DNA from: Malus domestica
Lineage: Eukaryota > Streptophyta > Magnoliopsida > Rosales > Rosaceae
Length of the DNA stretch: 64,000 nt
Reading direction: 5' to 3'
Assembly: GCF_042453785.1 (NCBI RefSeq)
Contig: NC_091668.1
Span: 2,744,501-2,808,500 of the forward strand
The notes under the pieces are model-generated. The model saw only the letters and a program-made list of their open reading frames with translations, ran no database searches and had not been told where the DNA came from. Position numbers and translations under genes: made by a program. Below are positions 1-13,196 of the stretch, one piece after another (position 1 is the stretch's first letter; each line of letters begins with the position of its first letter).

Positions 1-2950
1 ATTACGGGGTGTAGTTTGTTGTCTCTGATCAAGTTCTGAGGCATATGATTATGCTTCATGATTTTAGATTCCAAGTCCCCGATTCGAGATGATCATAACT
101 CGAAAACTAAACCTTTTTTCTCCTAGTCGTATCGGATTCGTTTTGACTATAAAATAATAAACGTCTTTGTGTATCTTTCTTTATGTTTTGTTTTGAGAAA
201 TTTCTGTGTGATATTGAAAACACGATCATGAACTATAATACGTGTTAGTATTTATCAACTTCAAAACCTAAATATAAACTCGTTTTTCTCTTGTATTATA
301 ACACTACGAACTTTTATCACACAATAGTTTTTATGTTTCTAAGGCTAAGAGCCTAAGGCCTACCCTCTACTTAATCAACTCGATCAAACCGACTATACAT
401 TAACTGCCAGCTGATCTAGTACTGCAGCCTCTGCAATTATGCTCATAATATACTTGAAACCAGTTTTGAACAAATAGAACAATATATGGTCTACATAGTC
501 GCTGGTCCAAGTGGGCGATACCAGTCGCTGGTCCAAGTGGGCGATACCAGTTTGTCAATCATATCGAGCTGTACACGTGCGAACCCCACGAACAAATATC
601 TTAGCTAATTGATTAATTATCTATACATGATTAAATCATAGCTAATTAGAAATAAGGAGATGATGAAGAGCTAGAGTGAGGGAATATATATATATGAATG
701 AGTTGAATTGAATTGAAGATGAGTATGAAGCATAGAGGTGTCAGAGTGGCTGGGGCGTCCGGCGACAACAGGGTCGCAGACCCACATGCATTTCTTACTA
801 TTCAAGTTTTTCAAAGATTCCTCAGGCCACGCGCGCCACATGTATCCTTTCTTTCAATCACCTTCATACTAATAAAGGACAATACTAGGTGCAAATTAGT
901 TGGAGGGCAACATTGCTTCATTGGACTGCTAGAGAGAGTTTTTTTTTTGGATTCATGGGCAATATTGTTGCTTTTGCTCTTACCTTCCATCAACGGCTGG
1001 AGATGCTCTTAGTGCAGTAGAACACGTGATGGGGTGACTTGAAGGACATATCCTTTAGTTCATCAATCACCTTCCTCCCAGTTGTTATAACTAAGATTTC
1101 AGCATTGTAAATCTAGATTTTGAGCTCCAATTTGAGTCGTGATAGGCCGTATTAAAAATAACTGTTGGCATATCAAAAACATTGTATTGCTTTAAATTAT
1201 CAACTTTTAAAACTTTTAAGGGTATATTAAAAATTTGTTATTTTCCATATTTCATTTCCCATTAGGATTCCTAGCAAGCTTAAAGTTGAGATGAGGTATA
1301 GAGCCAACTTATATGAGTTAGGGTTGTTATAATGTCATATTTTTATTCATTCAAATTTTGAGTGTTTTTTCATGCTTGTTTTACGATGGATTCTAATTAA
1401 TTTTTCGCTCTCTAAAATTATTGTTTGATTTCTTTCTGAGTGTCAGATTGCGTCATGTAGGTACATTTTCTTGTACATTCAATTTTTACTAGATTAGAGA
1501 TCATTTAGTAGTCAATATGTATCAAATAATGACAACTCATTAGTAGCTTAACTATTATTTAAACTGCAGGTCGTTATGAAACTATTTTTTGTTCGATGTA
1601 TCCTAAACGATCTCTAAATTTAATGGATTGTTTTCGTAGAGACGATCCTTAAATGTTGATATAGGAATACTATCATTCGCGGTGGAAGTCCAAGTGCATC
1701 CTGTGTACCACAATATTGTTCAATGGAAGCAAAGACCAGCGCGTGTGGAAACGAGAGCGTGTAGAAGGAAGTGGGTGAAGGTGATGATGAAAATTTCAAC
1801 GGCTAGTATTTGTCCGATCCACAGTCATCGATCGTCCCCAATATTCCCTCTCCGTGTCCAACTATTCCTTGGCCAAAACCCATCTGTCGAGCCCCATCCG
1901 CGCGTGGAATCCCACAAAATTAGAATTAGAAAAATACATAAAACTCATCTCAGAGACCATATTCCTCGGCGTCAACATGGCTTCCCGTCACGTGACAAAT
2001 GGACGTGACTTTGTCTAGGCAATAGGCTCTTTCTTTGTTCTCTTCTATTGGTCTTTTATGCTTAATATTAAAAATAATATGATCTCAACTCATAACCCCA
2101 TGACTTTCCAATTCTTTATTTACACGATTTGTTTAAATAATTAATTAATCGCGATTACAGAAACAACAAGATGACTAGAAAACGTTAATCATTTGTTAAT
2201 AGTTTTCGAAGCCACGGTCAGCGCCTGATGCGCTCTAGATTCTCCGGGAACAGGAAACTTTGTAACTCTTTTTAATTATTTTAGTATTAAACTAATTAAT
2301 TAAATCAAATTGATAGTATATGTTTGCACATACCCCTTGATGAATCATGATCGTATATTCTCAATCCTCATCTTGTTGGAAGTATTGAATAATTAGGTTG
2401 CCGGAGGGTAATATCCGGTCAACATGTCTCTGTATGGGTTCATTTGCAATGTTGTCAAATGCTTGGGGCCATGCCATATTATTCCTTGAGTTATATTCCA
2501 TGTGTTTGTCTCATAACACCACTAGCTCCCTACTCTCTCATATTAATTTGATATTTCAATCTTCTGATCAATCCTTACTTTTTTTATAAAAAAAGGAGAC
2601 ACTGGTGGCAAGCCACAGTTATCCATCCCTTATGGAGGCCGAGAAGAATCATAACCCTACATTTTAATTTATTCCTTTTTTGACAAGGACCCCCAATTGG
2701 TTCCACGTTAAGACAATGCACATCACTAGTATTTTCGTTTTGATATCATTCGCCACCTAGCTACCTCAAATAATATATACCCTCCCTTGACCAAATATAC
2801 AAGGGAACTATTGATACAATCAGATATTTCCTCTCGTTATTAATATTTTTCTCATTACCGGCGTTATTTGACTATAGAAATACTAATGACGGGATTTACC
2901 CATGTTAAACCACATATTTTACTGATACACAAGCAAGGAAACACAATATG
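1..2950. other. Intergenic, no gene recognised
   Basis: AT-rich DNA with only short, family-less open frames. The frame at 713-1012 and the one at 1682-2008 show no recognisable domain, no codon pattern and no splice context. A 26 bp direct repeat lies at 497-548. The stretch around 890-1012 ends in a 'gagatgctctta'-type motif often found at the ends of small plant transposons, but I could not define an element. Confidence 0.5.
497..548. repeat. 26 bp direct repeat, two copies
   Basis: The units at 497-522 and 523-548 are identical and adjacent. There is no gene nearby, so this looks like a simple slippage or local duplication event. Confidence 0.8.
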
Positions 2951-2954
2951 TACA

Positions 2955-3111
2955 TTTTTTTAACAAACTATATTATTCACACTAGGGGTGGGGGTGGCTA
3001 CGCCTCACAATAAGCTAGCAAAAATGTGGTTCAAATTCGTCTTTAGTGAGAATCGAACCTAAGACCTCTCATTTATAAGTGAAAAGGAATACTACTAGAC
3101 CGTAATACTTT
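2955..3111 (-). mobile_element. tRNA-derived SINE, copy 1
   Basis: Read on the minus strand, this has a pol III A-box-like motif (complement of 3086-3100) followed by a B-box, aggttcgattctc (complement of 3048-3060). A conserved body ends in an A-rich tail (the T run at 2955-2961). The same body recurs at about 32617-32786 (+) and, more diverged, at about 32209-32370 (-). A box spacing typical of tRNA plus a poly-A end is the SINE signature. The exact 5' end and target duplication were not resolved. Confidence 0.65.
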
Positions 3112-3414
3112 GAATTCCTGATTTTACATTTTGCATGCCTATTTAATTGGCCTTAATTACTATACAGGACAAACCCTTAGACAAGTGACAGATAAACTAC
3201 AAGTAATGGTACCCTTGCTAATTAACTAGAGATGCGTTCTTGAGTTAATTATTCCTTGCATTTTGTTAATTCCTTGTTTAGTGCATCCCAAGTTAGAAAC
3301 TGACATAAGTTTAATTTATAGTTTACCAAGATATGCATGTTCTTGTAAAGATACATGTTGCTTTTGTTTTACAGTTTAGATGCTTCTCAAAATAGACAAT
3401 TATATATTCAATTT

Positions 3415-3828
3415 CTAATGTTTCATCTTTTCACGTACATATCACGTGCATTAGACCAAGAGTGTGTGAATATATGACACCTAACCCTAATTAGAGTCCC
3501 GTCTATTCTGGCAAATAGATCCAAACTTAACAGGGTTAGGGTTAGGGTTAATCTGGGTTACTTCATCATAATTTAAGGGCATTCTTTGACAGCAAGATAA
3601 GAGCTAGCTAGCTAGAATGTTCCTTATTCAACTTGTAATGTTTTCATGTGCATTAGACCAACAGTGTGTGAATATATGACACCCAACCCTAATAGAGTCC
3701 TGTCTATTCTGGCAATCAGATTCAAACTTAACAGTGTTAGGGTTAGGGTTAATCTGGGTTATTTCATCTTAATTTAAGGGCATTGTTTGACTGCAAGGTA
3801 ATAGCTAGCAAGCTAGAACGTTCCTTAG
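3415..3828. repeat. Tandem duplication with telomere-like motifs
   Basis: Two diverged copies of about 200 bp lie at roughly 3415-3626 and 3635-3827. Both carry 'gtgcattagacca', 'gtgtgtgaatatatgac' and a run of the plant telomere heptamer (TTAGGG-type: 3532-3550 and 3735-3751), then 'aatttaagggcatt' and 'gctagc' motifs. Only two to three heptamers occur per copy, so this is an interstitial motif and not a telomere. Confidence 0.75.
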
Positions 3829-5294
3829 CGAAATAGTTCTACTCTTACAAATTTGGAAAGGGCAAAAACAGGGGAAGGCGACCCTAGCTCACCATTTTCT
3901 ATTAGGTAAAGCAAAACAGCTAGCAGTACTTATAAGATTTTTAATTACCAGAACTGAGTTAATTACTGTCTTATTGCTTGTATAAGTAATTAATTGAACT
4001 TAATATGTATAAAGTATGTAGTAATTATTCAGGAGAATCATAGTTTTATGAGAAGAATATTAGTTTCTTCATGGCGATTCGTGAGATTAGGATACAGCCA
4101 TACAAGCATGTGTTGCTTTTAGATTTGAATATCACCACCTTCTCCTTCTCTTCCTTTGAGTATCAATGAAACGACAAAAAAGAAAGGAAGGAATCACCGG
4201 AATCAACGCCATTTAGGCTGACGTGCCCCATGACATTACATCCTTTAAAGAATAAAACGATGCCACCAACACTTCAACATGCATGCATGCATATATAGAA
4301 TATATAATATATAAGAATGCTAATTACCAAGTTTTTGGTCTAAAGATATTTGAATTGGGTGATGCTAGATAGATCAAATTTTTAAATCATTAAAAAATAA
4401 TTCCAACTATCAACCGTCATATTATGTGGTCTACAAAAGATGACCTAACAATTTGATCTCTCTAGCATTTTTCATTTGAATTCATTGGGTTAGAAAGCAT
4501 ACTTTAAAGTTCGACAATGATAAATTTGTAAAGAGTTACATACTTAATTGTGGTTACATTGCAGTATCGTACGTAATTTTGTTGTCTCACTATCGGTACA
4601 TTTGTAAATATCTTATTATTTATAGTACTAAAAAGACAAACAAATGTTTTTGGTACTATTACACACAAGCATGCATGCATGCATCCGTCCATCAAGATCG
4701 CTGGCCAATGTGGCTGATTGGGTACAGAATTATTTACCCGATGCCTTTGAGTGATACAAGACATTTTTAGTTATCAAGGAACAAGACATTTTTCGTTATC
4801 AAGGAATTATAAGATGCCCTACTGAAAAAGGTATAGCTGACGCTCCAATAGTAAGGACAATAATGCAGTGAAAACACAAATAAAAAGGTTCAACGTTTGA
4901 AAACTGGATTTGGGTACTTCTTATCACTTTTGCTCCAACACCTTTGATTTAATAGCAACTTCATTCCAAGTTTTTTCAAACAAAAACAGAAAGGCAGCTA
5001 GCTCTTTCTTTTCACACATTCCCCTAAAACTAATCTGGATCTAAGAAGCAGCAACCCCATTCCCACCCATGGAGGTCAGCCCTCTTGATGATGTGAAAGG
5101 AGGTTATTGGGTGGGAGTGCATGCATATGGGGGTTTGTGAATCCGGATTTGGTAGAGGAGAGAGAGAAGATATTTTGCCGGCGGCAAGGAGAAGAAGGGT
5201 TTGCAGCCGCCGGCGTGATAACTGGTAGTGCGAAGTTAAGAATAAGAGTATGGACATGTGTCACATATGAGTTAAGTAACTGGGTGGGCAGAGG
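3829..5294. other. Intergenic, no gene recognised
   Basis: No protein family is recognisable. ATGC-alternating tracts occur near 4280 and 4668. A short GC-richer patch with purine runs occurs at 5100-5220 just before the hAT-like element; its frames resemble nothing known. Confidence 0.5.
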
Positions 5295-5302
5295 GAAATG
5301 GG

Positions 5303-6706
5303 TAGGGATGGGCAACGGTTATAGAGGACGGGTAACAGCGGTTATTTATCCATAACCATTTATGTTCAAACCTGCATAACTATTTATCTGTTGGGTAATT
5401 GTATAAACGGTTATACCATATCCGTAACCGTTTATAAACAGTTAACCATACTCATAACCGTGTACCCATTTAACCATAACCGTTTACCCGTTTTTGAATT
5501 CGTTTATCCTTTTTTTACCCATTTACCCCTTTTTCACCCGTCTACATTTTTTTTAACAACTTGAAAATTACAAAAGAAAAATTTGTCATATTTTTGTTTT
5601 CTGACAATTAAACATTGTTATAGGTACATTTTAGCATGCATTTCCCTATTTTAATCATTTAAGTCCTCATACAATTCCAATAATTGAAATAATAGTTTAC
5701 GAACAATATTTTTTTGCTACACCCAATCAAGTCTTTAATTATAATCCATATGATTACAAAGTAAATCTTCTAAAAATAAAAAGTAGTCATTATCTTGAAT
5801 ACTAAATGATTCAAAGCTCCAAAATATTCCGAAACTAAACACTTTCGAACACTAATGCCTTAGCACGTTCAATCACAAAGTCTCATCGACTCGTTGTCAC
5901 CAAAAGAGGCCTACAAAAGAAATGTATAAATTGAATTAGTATCCCATTTAGGAACACCGACACCAATTAGCATGAATCCAACAGAGGTAAGTGATCACAT
6001 AAGGTTTATATTACACACTCAGTTATCAAAAAAAAAAAAAAAGAAGCAAACAAAAGCAGAGTACCAAATCAATTGAGTTAGTACTACCATTCATCAATAT
6101 GCATAAACAGAAGGTTTACATTCCATGATTTTTCACACATGCATAAATTGAATTAGTATCATCAATAACTCCAAAATAAAAAACAAAAATAAAGATTAGT
6201 TTTTACCACATTCACATCAGTATCATCACTGAATGAGGAATCTTCAACACGAGGAGTAGAGTTTGAATCTGGTTCAATAGTAAAAATTAAAATTAGACTA
6301 AAATAGTAATTTTTTGAACATATACATAATTTATATGAAATTTTACAGTAAGTACCTCGCATCTAACTCCACAACCTGTCTCGAGAACACATGAGTGCTT
6401 CCACTGTGCTTGAATGAAGTCAGCTACGAAGTTGACTGATAATCCTACCACCAGTACTAAATTTTACATATATTAAATTAAGTGGGTAAATGGATACCCG
6501 TTATAACCGTATGTAATATCCATAACTGATGGATACCCGTTATAACCGCCAATAATATCCATAACCACCCATTTAAATTTCACGGATAAATGGTTATACC
6601 CATAACCGTTTGTTCGTCTAAATGGTTACCCATAACCGTAACTGTGAACTTTAAATGAACGGGTAACTGTAGTTACCCAAACCTATGGGTATTTTACTGA
6701 TCCCTA
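5303..6706. mobile_element. hAT-like non-autonomous transposon, 1.4 kb
   Basis: The left end begins 'tagggatggg' and the right end, reversed, begins 'tagggatcag'. The flanks are gaaatggg (5295-5302) and gaaatgag (6707-6714), an 8 bp target duplication with one mismatch, as expected for hAT. Both subterminal regions (5330-5540 and 6478-6700) are packed with variants of 'ataaccgttt' and 'acccgtt', in opposite orientation at the two ends, the usual layout of hAT transposase binding sites. The interior (about 5560-6470) has no recognisable transposase, so the copy cannot move by itself. Confidence 0.75.
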
Positions 6707-6714
6707 GAAATGAG

Positions 6715-9485
6715 TACAGATATCATCCCAAGCAAAATCTTGAAAGTTGAGACTTTCTTCTGTATTTTAAATTGGCGGGATAATACCTTCAACATCAATG
6801 GTAGTAAAACCTCTTTGTTCAATCTATGCACCTAAATAATTATAAGAAAAACTAATGAAAATGGTTTGAAAATTTTGAGTTTTAACGAAAATGACAAAAT
6901 AAATGATAAAATGAATAGTAACAGGATTAACTTTTTAGTGTAAAAATATGGTTTTTCGTTACCAGGAGCTTTTCGTTAAAGTTCTCATAATTATAGTGGT
7001 CCATTTTGTCAATTTAAACGCTTTCATTCAATTAATATTCCGAACTTATTTTGCCGTCATTTTCCATTCCATTTTCCAATCTGTGAACCTGTGATTCGTC
7101 TACAGCTCAAGCGCTCGTTCTAGTTGAGAGATTTTTTAGTATAATCGGTATATGATGTGGTACATTATGTGTCATTATATAAATGATTAGATATGTGTGA
7201 TGAAAAGTTAAAACTTAAAAAATTAGATTTCCCACCACATATATAAAAATACATGGTGTACCATCCATATTTCGGTTACAATAAAAAATATCTCGTTATA
7301 GTCCTGTTTTGAATTATGAAAATTTTGATGGCTTTCCACTGAGCTTTAGTTGTATATGGGAATCATAGGAATCCATCCCAATCACTTAAAATCCTCACCT
7401 CTCTGTTCACTTTTCGAATTAAATAAAACTTCTTGTTTGCTTGGGAAAGATCATTTGAGTATTCCCGTGACACTGTCTCTCTCTCATTTTCCCCATAGCT
7501 GTCTCTCTGGACAGCACAAATTAAATTAAAATTTGTAAATATATATACACACACATAAAGAAACAGCTTCTTAGCATAAAATTTTGTTTTATTGTAGCAA
7601 AAATGAGATAGATATATATTACATGCAGGGAACTATATATGTATTCATCATAGAAGACCTCTTGTATATTTTACTATTTTTCTCATTTTCGCTTCAAAAT
7701 ACGAAAATCATATTATAAGTACAGTCGTCACGAGGGTTATATCGTCTCATTTTTACTAAAGTAAAACGCAATCTCTGCTAAAAATAGCTCGTAAATCTAT
7801 ATTTGTCCCAGAGCACAAAAGCACCATCATATATTTCCTTCTTTTTTTTTCTACTCTTTTCCACACTCATATATATGGGAATTAGGGATGTCCCATTCAT
7901 GCTGGCAATTATCTTGCTTCTCATCAATAGCATATAGGAAAAAACTCATCAACCTTAAATGTCAACATCCATATCCAACAAACATATCCACATTTGTTTT
8001 TCACAGCGATAACCTGAAACATCCACTGATATTGGTCGTGGTGGAATTATTGGCGTTCATCGATCAAGAAATTTTAGATATTATAATAACGACATTGGTG
8101 AGCAAGACATCAAAGAGTAGAAACGAAATAGGTCGTTGTTCTTGTTTACTGTCTACAGTGTTGTGGCCAGAGTTTTGTGGCCAGAAGTGCCACGTGAACA
8201 GTCAAATGATTCGTAAAGGGGCTTAATATTGGACATAAATTAGAAGTTAAAAATGTCACAATTAGAGCCTAATTATAACACCAAATGTATGGAGCTTAAG
8301 AAAGAAAACAAATAGAAAGCTTTCAAATAAGAAATGCATGGCATACACACACACACACATGGTGTAGTGATCAAGGGGCTCGTTTGGAAGTATTTTTAGA
8401 ATGATTGAAAACCTTTTGGAGAAAGTGTTTCTGAATTCCAAAAGCACTTAAAGTATTTCATGCAAAAAACACCAATTATGTGCTTCTTGCAAGAAGCACT
8501 TCAAATGTTTTTCCAATATTTACTTGCATTTTTATTAAACATTGGTTCAAAAAATATTTCACAAAAAAATGTTTTTAGCCTATTTTAAAAGCGGGTCCAA
8601 CGAACCTTAGGTTTAATAAGTAGATTAATTACATGCATCTAACTGTGGCCTTCAAGTTTTTTCTTTTTAATTTTTTTCTCTTTGGAGCATTGACATGGCA
8701 TTAAACCCTAGCTAGAATTTTTTAGAAAATGGTGGACCATGTGTGGTCAGGGAGAAGTGGTAAACAGTCAAGGCCTTGGCATAAAAAGACAGTCGTGGAA
8801 TCTGGAATTCTGGTAGAAGATCAAATTCGATCTCAATTTCTCAATGGGAAAATGGTCTCCTCTATGAGCAAATTCTTGTGCTTGTAGTTATTGGACAAGA
8901 AAATAATTATTTGCAAGAAAAAAACAAATTTAGGTTTTGTTATTGACATTTGATAATGAGAGGTACAGATGCATAATCAATGAAAGATGGGCTTAATCCA
9001 TTTTGATTAAACACTTATCAATTCGGCCAAAATTTTCACTGGACTACGTTTTAAAAACTTATCTTCTCTTTTGGTAGGGATTTCGGAACATGGGGCGAAA
9101 CACCACAAGTCATATACAATTGGAGGAATTTTTGTTTTTGTTTTTTTTCAAGTTTTCCTCCAATTGTATACTAATATGATGTTCCGTCTCGTGTTACAGG
9201 CAAACTAAAAAATTCAGTCCAGTTTTGGTTGAAAAAATCCCAACCTTTTTTCATTGTTTTTACGTTTCTGTTTGAACCCGGCCCATTCATTAACACTAAC
9301 ACGTGGTCCGCTTGTATAGGCCCAGTATTGTTGTTACTACTGAACCGGGCCCATATTAAATTCCGGGTCAAGAGAAGCGAAGCCCAGGTCCGAACAAGCG
9401 GATCCTCAAGACTGCGTGTGCGTCCACGTCTTTGGGAGTCTTCGACTGAGAAAGCGAGGAAGAAGAAGAAGACGACGACGGAGCG
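6715..9485. other. Intergenic and TMEM147 upstream region
   Basis: No coding gene is recognised. Patches resemble small transposons: 6860-7000 has 'tttaacgaaa' facing 'tttcgttaa', a pattern seen again near 57660-57720 and 58740-58900. An (AC)n microsatellite lies at about 8345-8360. The frame antisense to TMEM147 exon 1 (9171-9653, minus) has no family resemblance and is probably a shadow. Confidence 0.45.
8374..8607. mobile_element. Possible hAT-type MITE
   Basis: The left edge 'ggctcgtttgga' and the complement of the right edge, 'aaggttcgttgga', look like short terminal inverted repeats around an AT-rich core with no coding capacity. No target duplication was confirmed. Confidence 0.35.
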
Positions 9486-11281
9486 ATGACGGTGTTTCAC
9501 TTCTTCAACTGCGCAATTCTGACGTTCGGCCCTCACGCCGTCTACTACTCCGCCACTCCGCTGTACGCCCGTCCTACTCTCCTCTTTGTCTTTCGGATCT
9601 TTTACGCTTTCATATATCACTTCCTGTTCACTTTGTCTTCTTCCCCAAGTCAAAACCCTAACTCGTTTGCACGATTCACTTGTGCAGATCGGAGTACGAT
9701 ACGCTCGGGACTTCCGTCAAAGCAGCTCTGGTTTATCTCGGTACAGCTTTAGTGAAGGTCCGTTAGCATTAATTCGTAGTTAATTCAACTGATATGCTTA
9801 GAAATTTGATTTGATTTCAACAGAAATGGCTGCTTATGGTTTTTGTTTGTTAAATCTGTGTTCTGCAGCTGGTTTGTTTGGCAACTTTTCTGAACGTATC
9901 TGACAGTGAGAGCTTCGATCCGTATCAGGTATTTTCTATATTGGTTTCAGTTAAAATGTATGTTTCCGGATAGAAATATCGATTTTCGATAAGTTCATGC
10001 TGCTTCCCATGTTTGTAAATGAAGTTTTATTGTAATTTGGCTAGTTTTGCATTTAAAGATTATGAATTTCGCCTGAAATCAGCAAATGCTTAATGCCCTT
10101 TTTCGGGTTTCAGGAATTGTTGAAAGCTCTGATCGGTTTTATAGACGTTGCTGGACTTTACTTCGCATTGACCCAGTTGACACACAGGAATATCTCTCAG
10201 AATCATAAATTTCAGGCAGTGGGGCTTGGTGAGTAGAACCTAATCAAGCCTGTGGAAAACAAAAGCCATAAGCTGCTTTTCATTTCGAGAACAATTTTGA
10301 AGCTTTTCTTGTTCCCTGTTTGCAGGATGGGCTTTTGCTGATTCTGTTCTCCATAGACTGGCACCGCTGTGGTTGGGCGCTAGAGGACTAGAATTCACTT
10401 GGGATTACATTCTCCAAGGCCTTGAAGCAAATGCCAATCTGGTATTCAGTCGTTTTGTTTCCTTCTTTTTTTCCATTGTAGTTTTCTTACCTACCATGTC
10501 GGCCAGAATGCTCTTTGATAGGGTTGTGGGTATAGAATGCTAATATTCCCTATGAGAGTCTGAAAGTGACAATGATTTCATGTTAGGCATACGTCAAACG
10601 ATGATGTATATGTAGCTTCTTTTTTACTAACTTGACTAATACAACTTCATGGCTCTTTCTTCTTTAATTTGAATAATGGAGTAACTTTTCCTCTCTCTGT
10701 TAATAAGCTCGTCTTAACTCTCTTTGTTCAGGTCTTGAGTATATCTCTTGCCGCATTTGGATCTTTGATATGGCTTCGGAAAAACAAGCCTAAGACGTTG
10801 GTTCCTTTGATATACATATGTGCAGGATTGGTGGCAACCATGCCATCGATCACAAGGTCAGCTTCTTAACTTCCCTTAGTTCTACCACTACTTGAAATTA
10901 GTTCTACCACTACTTGAAAAATTCTTTGCTTTTAACATCTACTCATTGCTATGAGGCATTGATACCCTCGGTAGTTATATCTCTTTCCCTTTCCCTTAAA
11001 AATAGTGATAATTCTCTCTCCCACAAATTCTGATCCTATCTTCCTCCTTCATTTCAAGTTCTGATCAACAGGGTTGGTTCCGTTCATCAATTGTCAATGA
11101 AACAACTAGATAGCACTCTTTTTAAGTTTCTCTCGTTTAACTCACTTGTTTGTACAGCTATCTAACGCGAGGCTGGGGTTGGCACTTTCTGGACGTGGTA
11201 ATGTTTGAACTCGGTACCTCTCTAGTGATGGCTCTCATCAGTTGGTGGCTTGTTGCTGAATGTCAGAGACCCTCTGCCTGA
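9486..11281 (+). CDS. TMEM147: TMEM147 homologue, ER membrane protein
   Basis: Seven exons: 9486-9562, 9688-9757, 9869-9928, 10114-10228, 10326-10441, 10732-10856 and 11158-11281. They join without a frame break into 228 residues, against about 224 for animal TMEM147. The protein starts MTVFHFFNCAIL and keeps family landmarks: the SEYD segment, 'LVKLVCLATFL', the 'GWAFADSVLHRLAPLWVGAR'-like core, with L instead of V before GAR, and several hydrophobic helices filling most of its length. Animal TMEM147 is part of the Sec61-associated BOS complex that helps insert multi-spanning proteins at the ER; the same role in plants is inferred. All introns have GT-AG ends. Exon 1 ends within a Leu codon, which is completed by the first base of exon 2 and supports that junction. 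Confidence 0.92.
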
Positions 11282-12082
11282 AACAACCAGTCATAATCCC
11301 TCAACATTGGGCTATCAGTCAGAAAAGGTCTTCAGGATTGGAATATCCTCCGTTCTCAGTTCCTTCGAATGGTTACCATGCGGTTTCAATATTTCAAATT
11401 GACCTTTACTGACTTCGCGAACTGAGAGCGTATCTGTTGTAACTTTATATCAGTTTCCACTGGTGTACTCACCAAAATTTTGGGTTGATGTTGGAGATAA
11501 ATAGGGTTATATCGCGAACTGAGAGCGTATTTGTTGTAACTTTATATCAGTTTACACTGGTGTACTACCAAATGGGATCTGATCCACATATTGTTTGTTG
11601 CTGTATTTTCCACCTCGCTTTCTCCCCCATACGACCTGGTTCTCGTTGATGAAATCTTTCGTTCACTTTTTATACACCAATTTGTCATAGGCATGTCACC
11701 GTCTGGCGCAGGTTGCACGAAATCTGTTTGTTTTTCGGTTCCATTCAAACATGAACACAGTAAGAACCTGATATAACGAACTACAACAACAACAATAACA
11801 AAGCTTTTTCCCACTAAGTGAGGTCGGAACTTGATATAACGAACTATGAACACAAATTGCAGTACAACAAAAATTAGGACGAGTAGATGGTGGAGAACAA
11901 AGATTCAACAAGCTTGATCGTTTAGTTCTTTCATCACAGTCGGATTCGGCTACAAAATGCTTCTTTTCGGAGAAGGATAACAAATCCAACTGCAACCTTA
12001 AACCCTAAACAGGCAAGTAGATTTTGCCACCACTGCATTAAGAAGTAACGCAATGTGAAAAATTGCAGTTCACTGGCTTTAA
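11282..12082. other. TMEM147 3' region and convergent intergenic gap
   Basis: Lies between the convergent ends of TMEM147 and the first B3 gene, and probably holds both 3' UTRs. A diverged direct repeat of about 55 bp occurs at 11416 and again at 11513 (period 97 bp). A SINE-end fragment lies at about 11780-11829. No coding gene is seen. Confidence 0.6.
11780..11829 (-). mobile_element. Au-SINE-like 3' end fragment
   Basis: On the minus strand this reads 'cacttagtggg' followed by a GTT-rich tail. That is the conserved 3' end of Au-type plant SINEs as I remember the family. Only the 3' end is recognisable. Confidence 0.5.
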
Positions 12083-13196
12083 TCAGAGACATCTGGGGAT
12101 GTAAGTAAGCACATTGCCTCTGAAAATATGAAGCTGCAGTACACCTCGCTTCACAAACTCAAAAACGACGTCGTCCCCAGGCGAAATCTCGTTTGCCCTA
12201 ACACAAGCTCCCCATCCCCGTGCCATCTGCACGCGGCGATCTGCCCTGACATGAAGTTGAGCAAGCCATGATCTCCCGGTCGGATCTTGAAGCGTTACAG
12301 TCTCTCTACTCGGAAGCCCTGCGTCGCTTACTAGTCCTTCAGCTAGGGCTACATGCTTCGGAATCGTCTGCATTTTGGAAAACAATCGGTACCAAAGGAG
12401 GAACAAAAACATAACATACATTTTAGACAGAAACATGATCGTGTAAAGTACTGACCAAAATATTTCGATTAAATTTCTTTAAAGTTTTCGTAAACCACGT
12501 ATTCTCCGATTTAAACAAGACGGATCCAGTTGATGTTTCTGCTAAATGAACGCTTGCAGGTCTCTCTATGCGCACGACATCATCGACTGCATGGTAAAAA
12601 ATCGAGACAAGATATGAGAAAGAACTATAACGAGTATATAACTTCTAAGCAACGGGAATGTCACTGTAATTTAAAATGCATAGCAGTGCGTGATTGGTTT
12701 GAAATGCCGATATTAAGGAACGAGTATATAACTCACCAGTTCTGCTGTCGGCAAGATTACTACTTGCCCTCCTGGCAGCTTCTTCGACATTCTTCTCGCA
12801 ACAAGTTCGATCAAAGATGGTGACGTCAAACTCTGATCCGCCACCATATTCGAAGACCAGAAAGTCTCCATGTTCTAGAAAATGATCCTTCACAAAAACC
12901 TTCCAACCTTTTCGGAAGAACAAGCCATCCTCTTTCTGTTTAAGTTTCACACCCCAGCAGTCCCCACTAGGGTTTCTGAGAGTGCATTTCCGAAGCGATC
13001 GTCCTCCGAAGTTCTTGATAAACGCAGACGGTATACGCTGCAGAAGTTAAGAAACAAAGTAAATTAGAAAAAACACACCGATAACTAATAAGTTTTATAC
13101 AAAGCACTTCGACGTTACCAGATGCTTGGAGAAGTTACCGACAAGAAGCGCTCTAAATGCTGGTGTCTCTAGAGCTTCCTTTAGCTTCTCATCCAT
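12083..13196 (-). CDS. REM-type transcription factor, two B3 domains
   Basis: Four exons on the minus strand: 13196-13119, 13037-12737, 12586-12456 and 12367-12083. They join in frame to give 264 residues starting MDEKLKEALETPAF. B3 domain 1 (about residues 8-105) shows 'FSKHLRIPSAFIKNFGG', 'GWKVFVKDHFLEHGDFLVFEY' minus its last residue, and a 'VTIFD' end. B3 domain 2 (about 150-262) shows 'SENTWFTKTLKKFN' followed across an intron by 'TIPKHVALAEGL' and 'GWGACVRANEI'. Exon 3 is not obvious as an open frame; I added it because exons 2 and 4 are out of phase without it and because it encodes the start of B3-2. B3 proteins bind DNA in the nucleus; REM members act mainly in reproductive or vernalisation programmes. 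Targets are unknown. It is the first of three B3 genes on this strand. Confidence 0.85.

Noticed and set aside
3532-3751. Telomere
   Set aside because: Only two or three heptamers per unit, surrounded by unique DNA.
9171-9653. 160-residue minus-strand frame over the TMEM147 first exon
   Set aside because: No family resemblance; it overlaps a well-supported exon and its promoter, so it is most likely a shadow of the GC-richer sequence.
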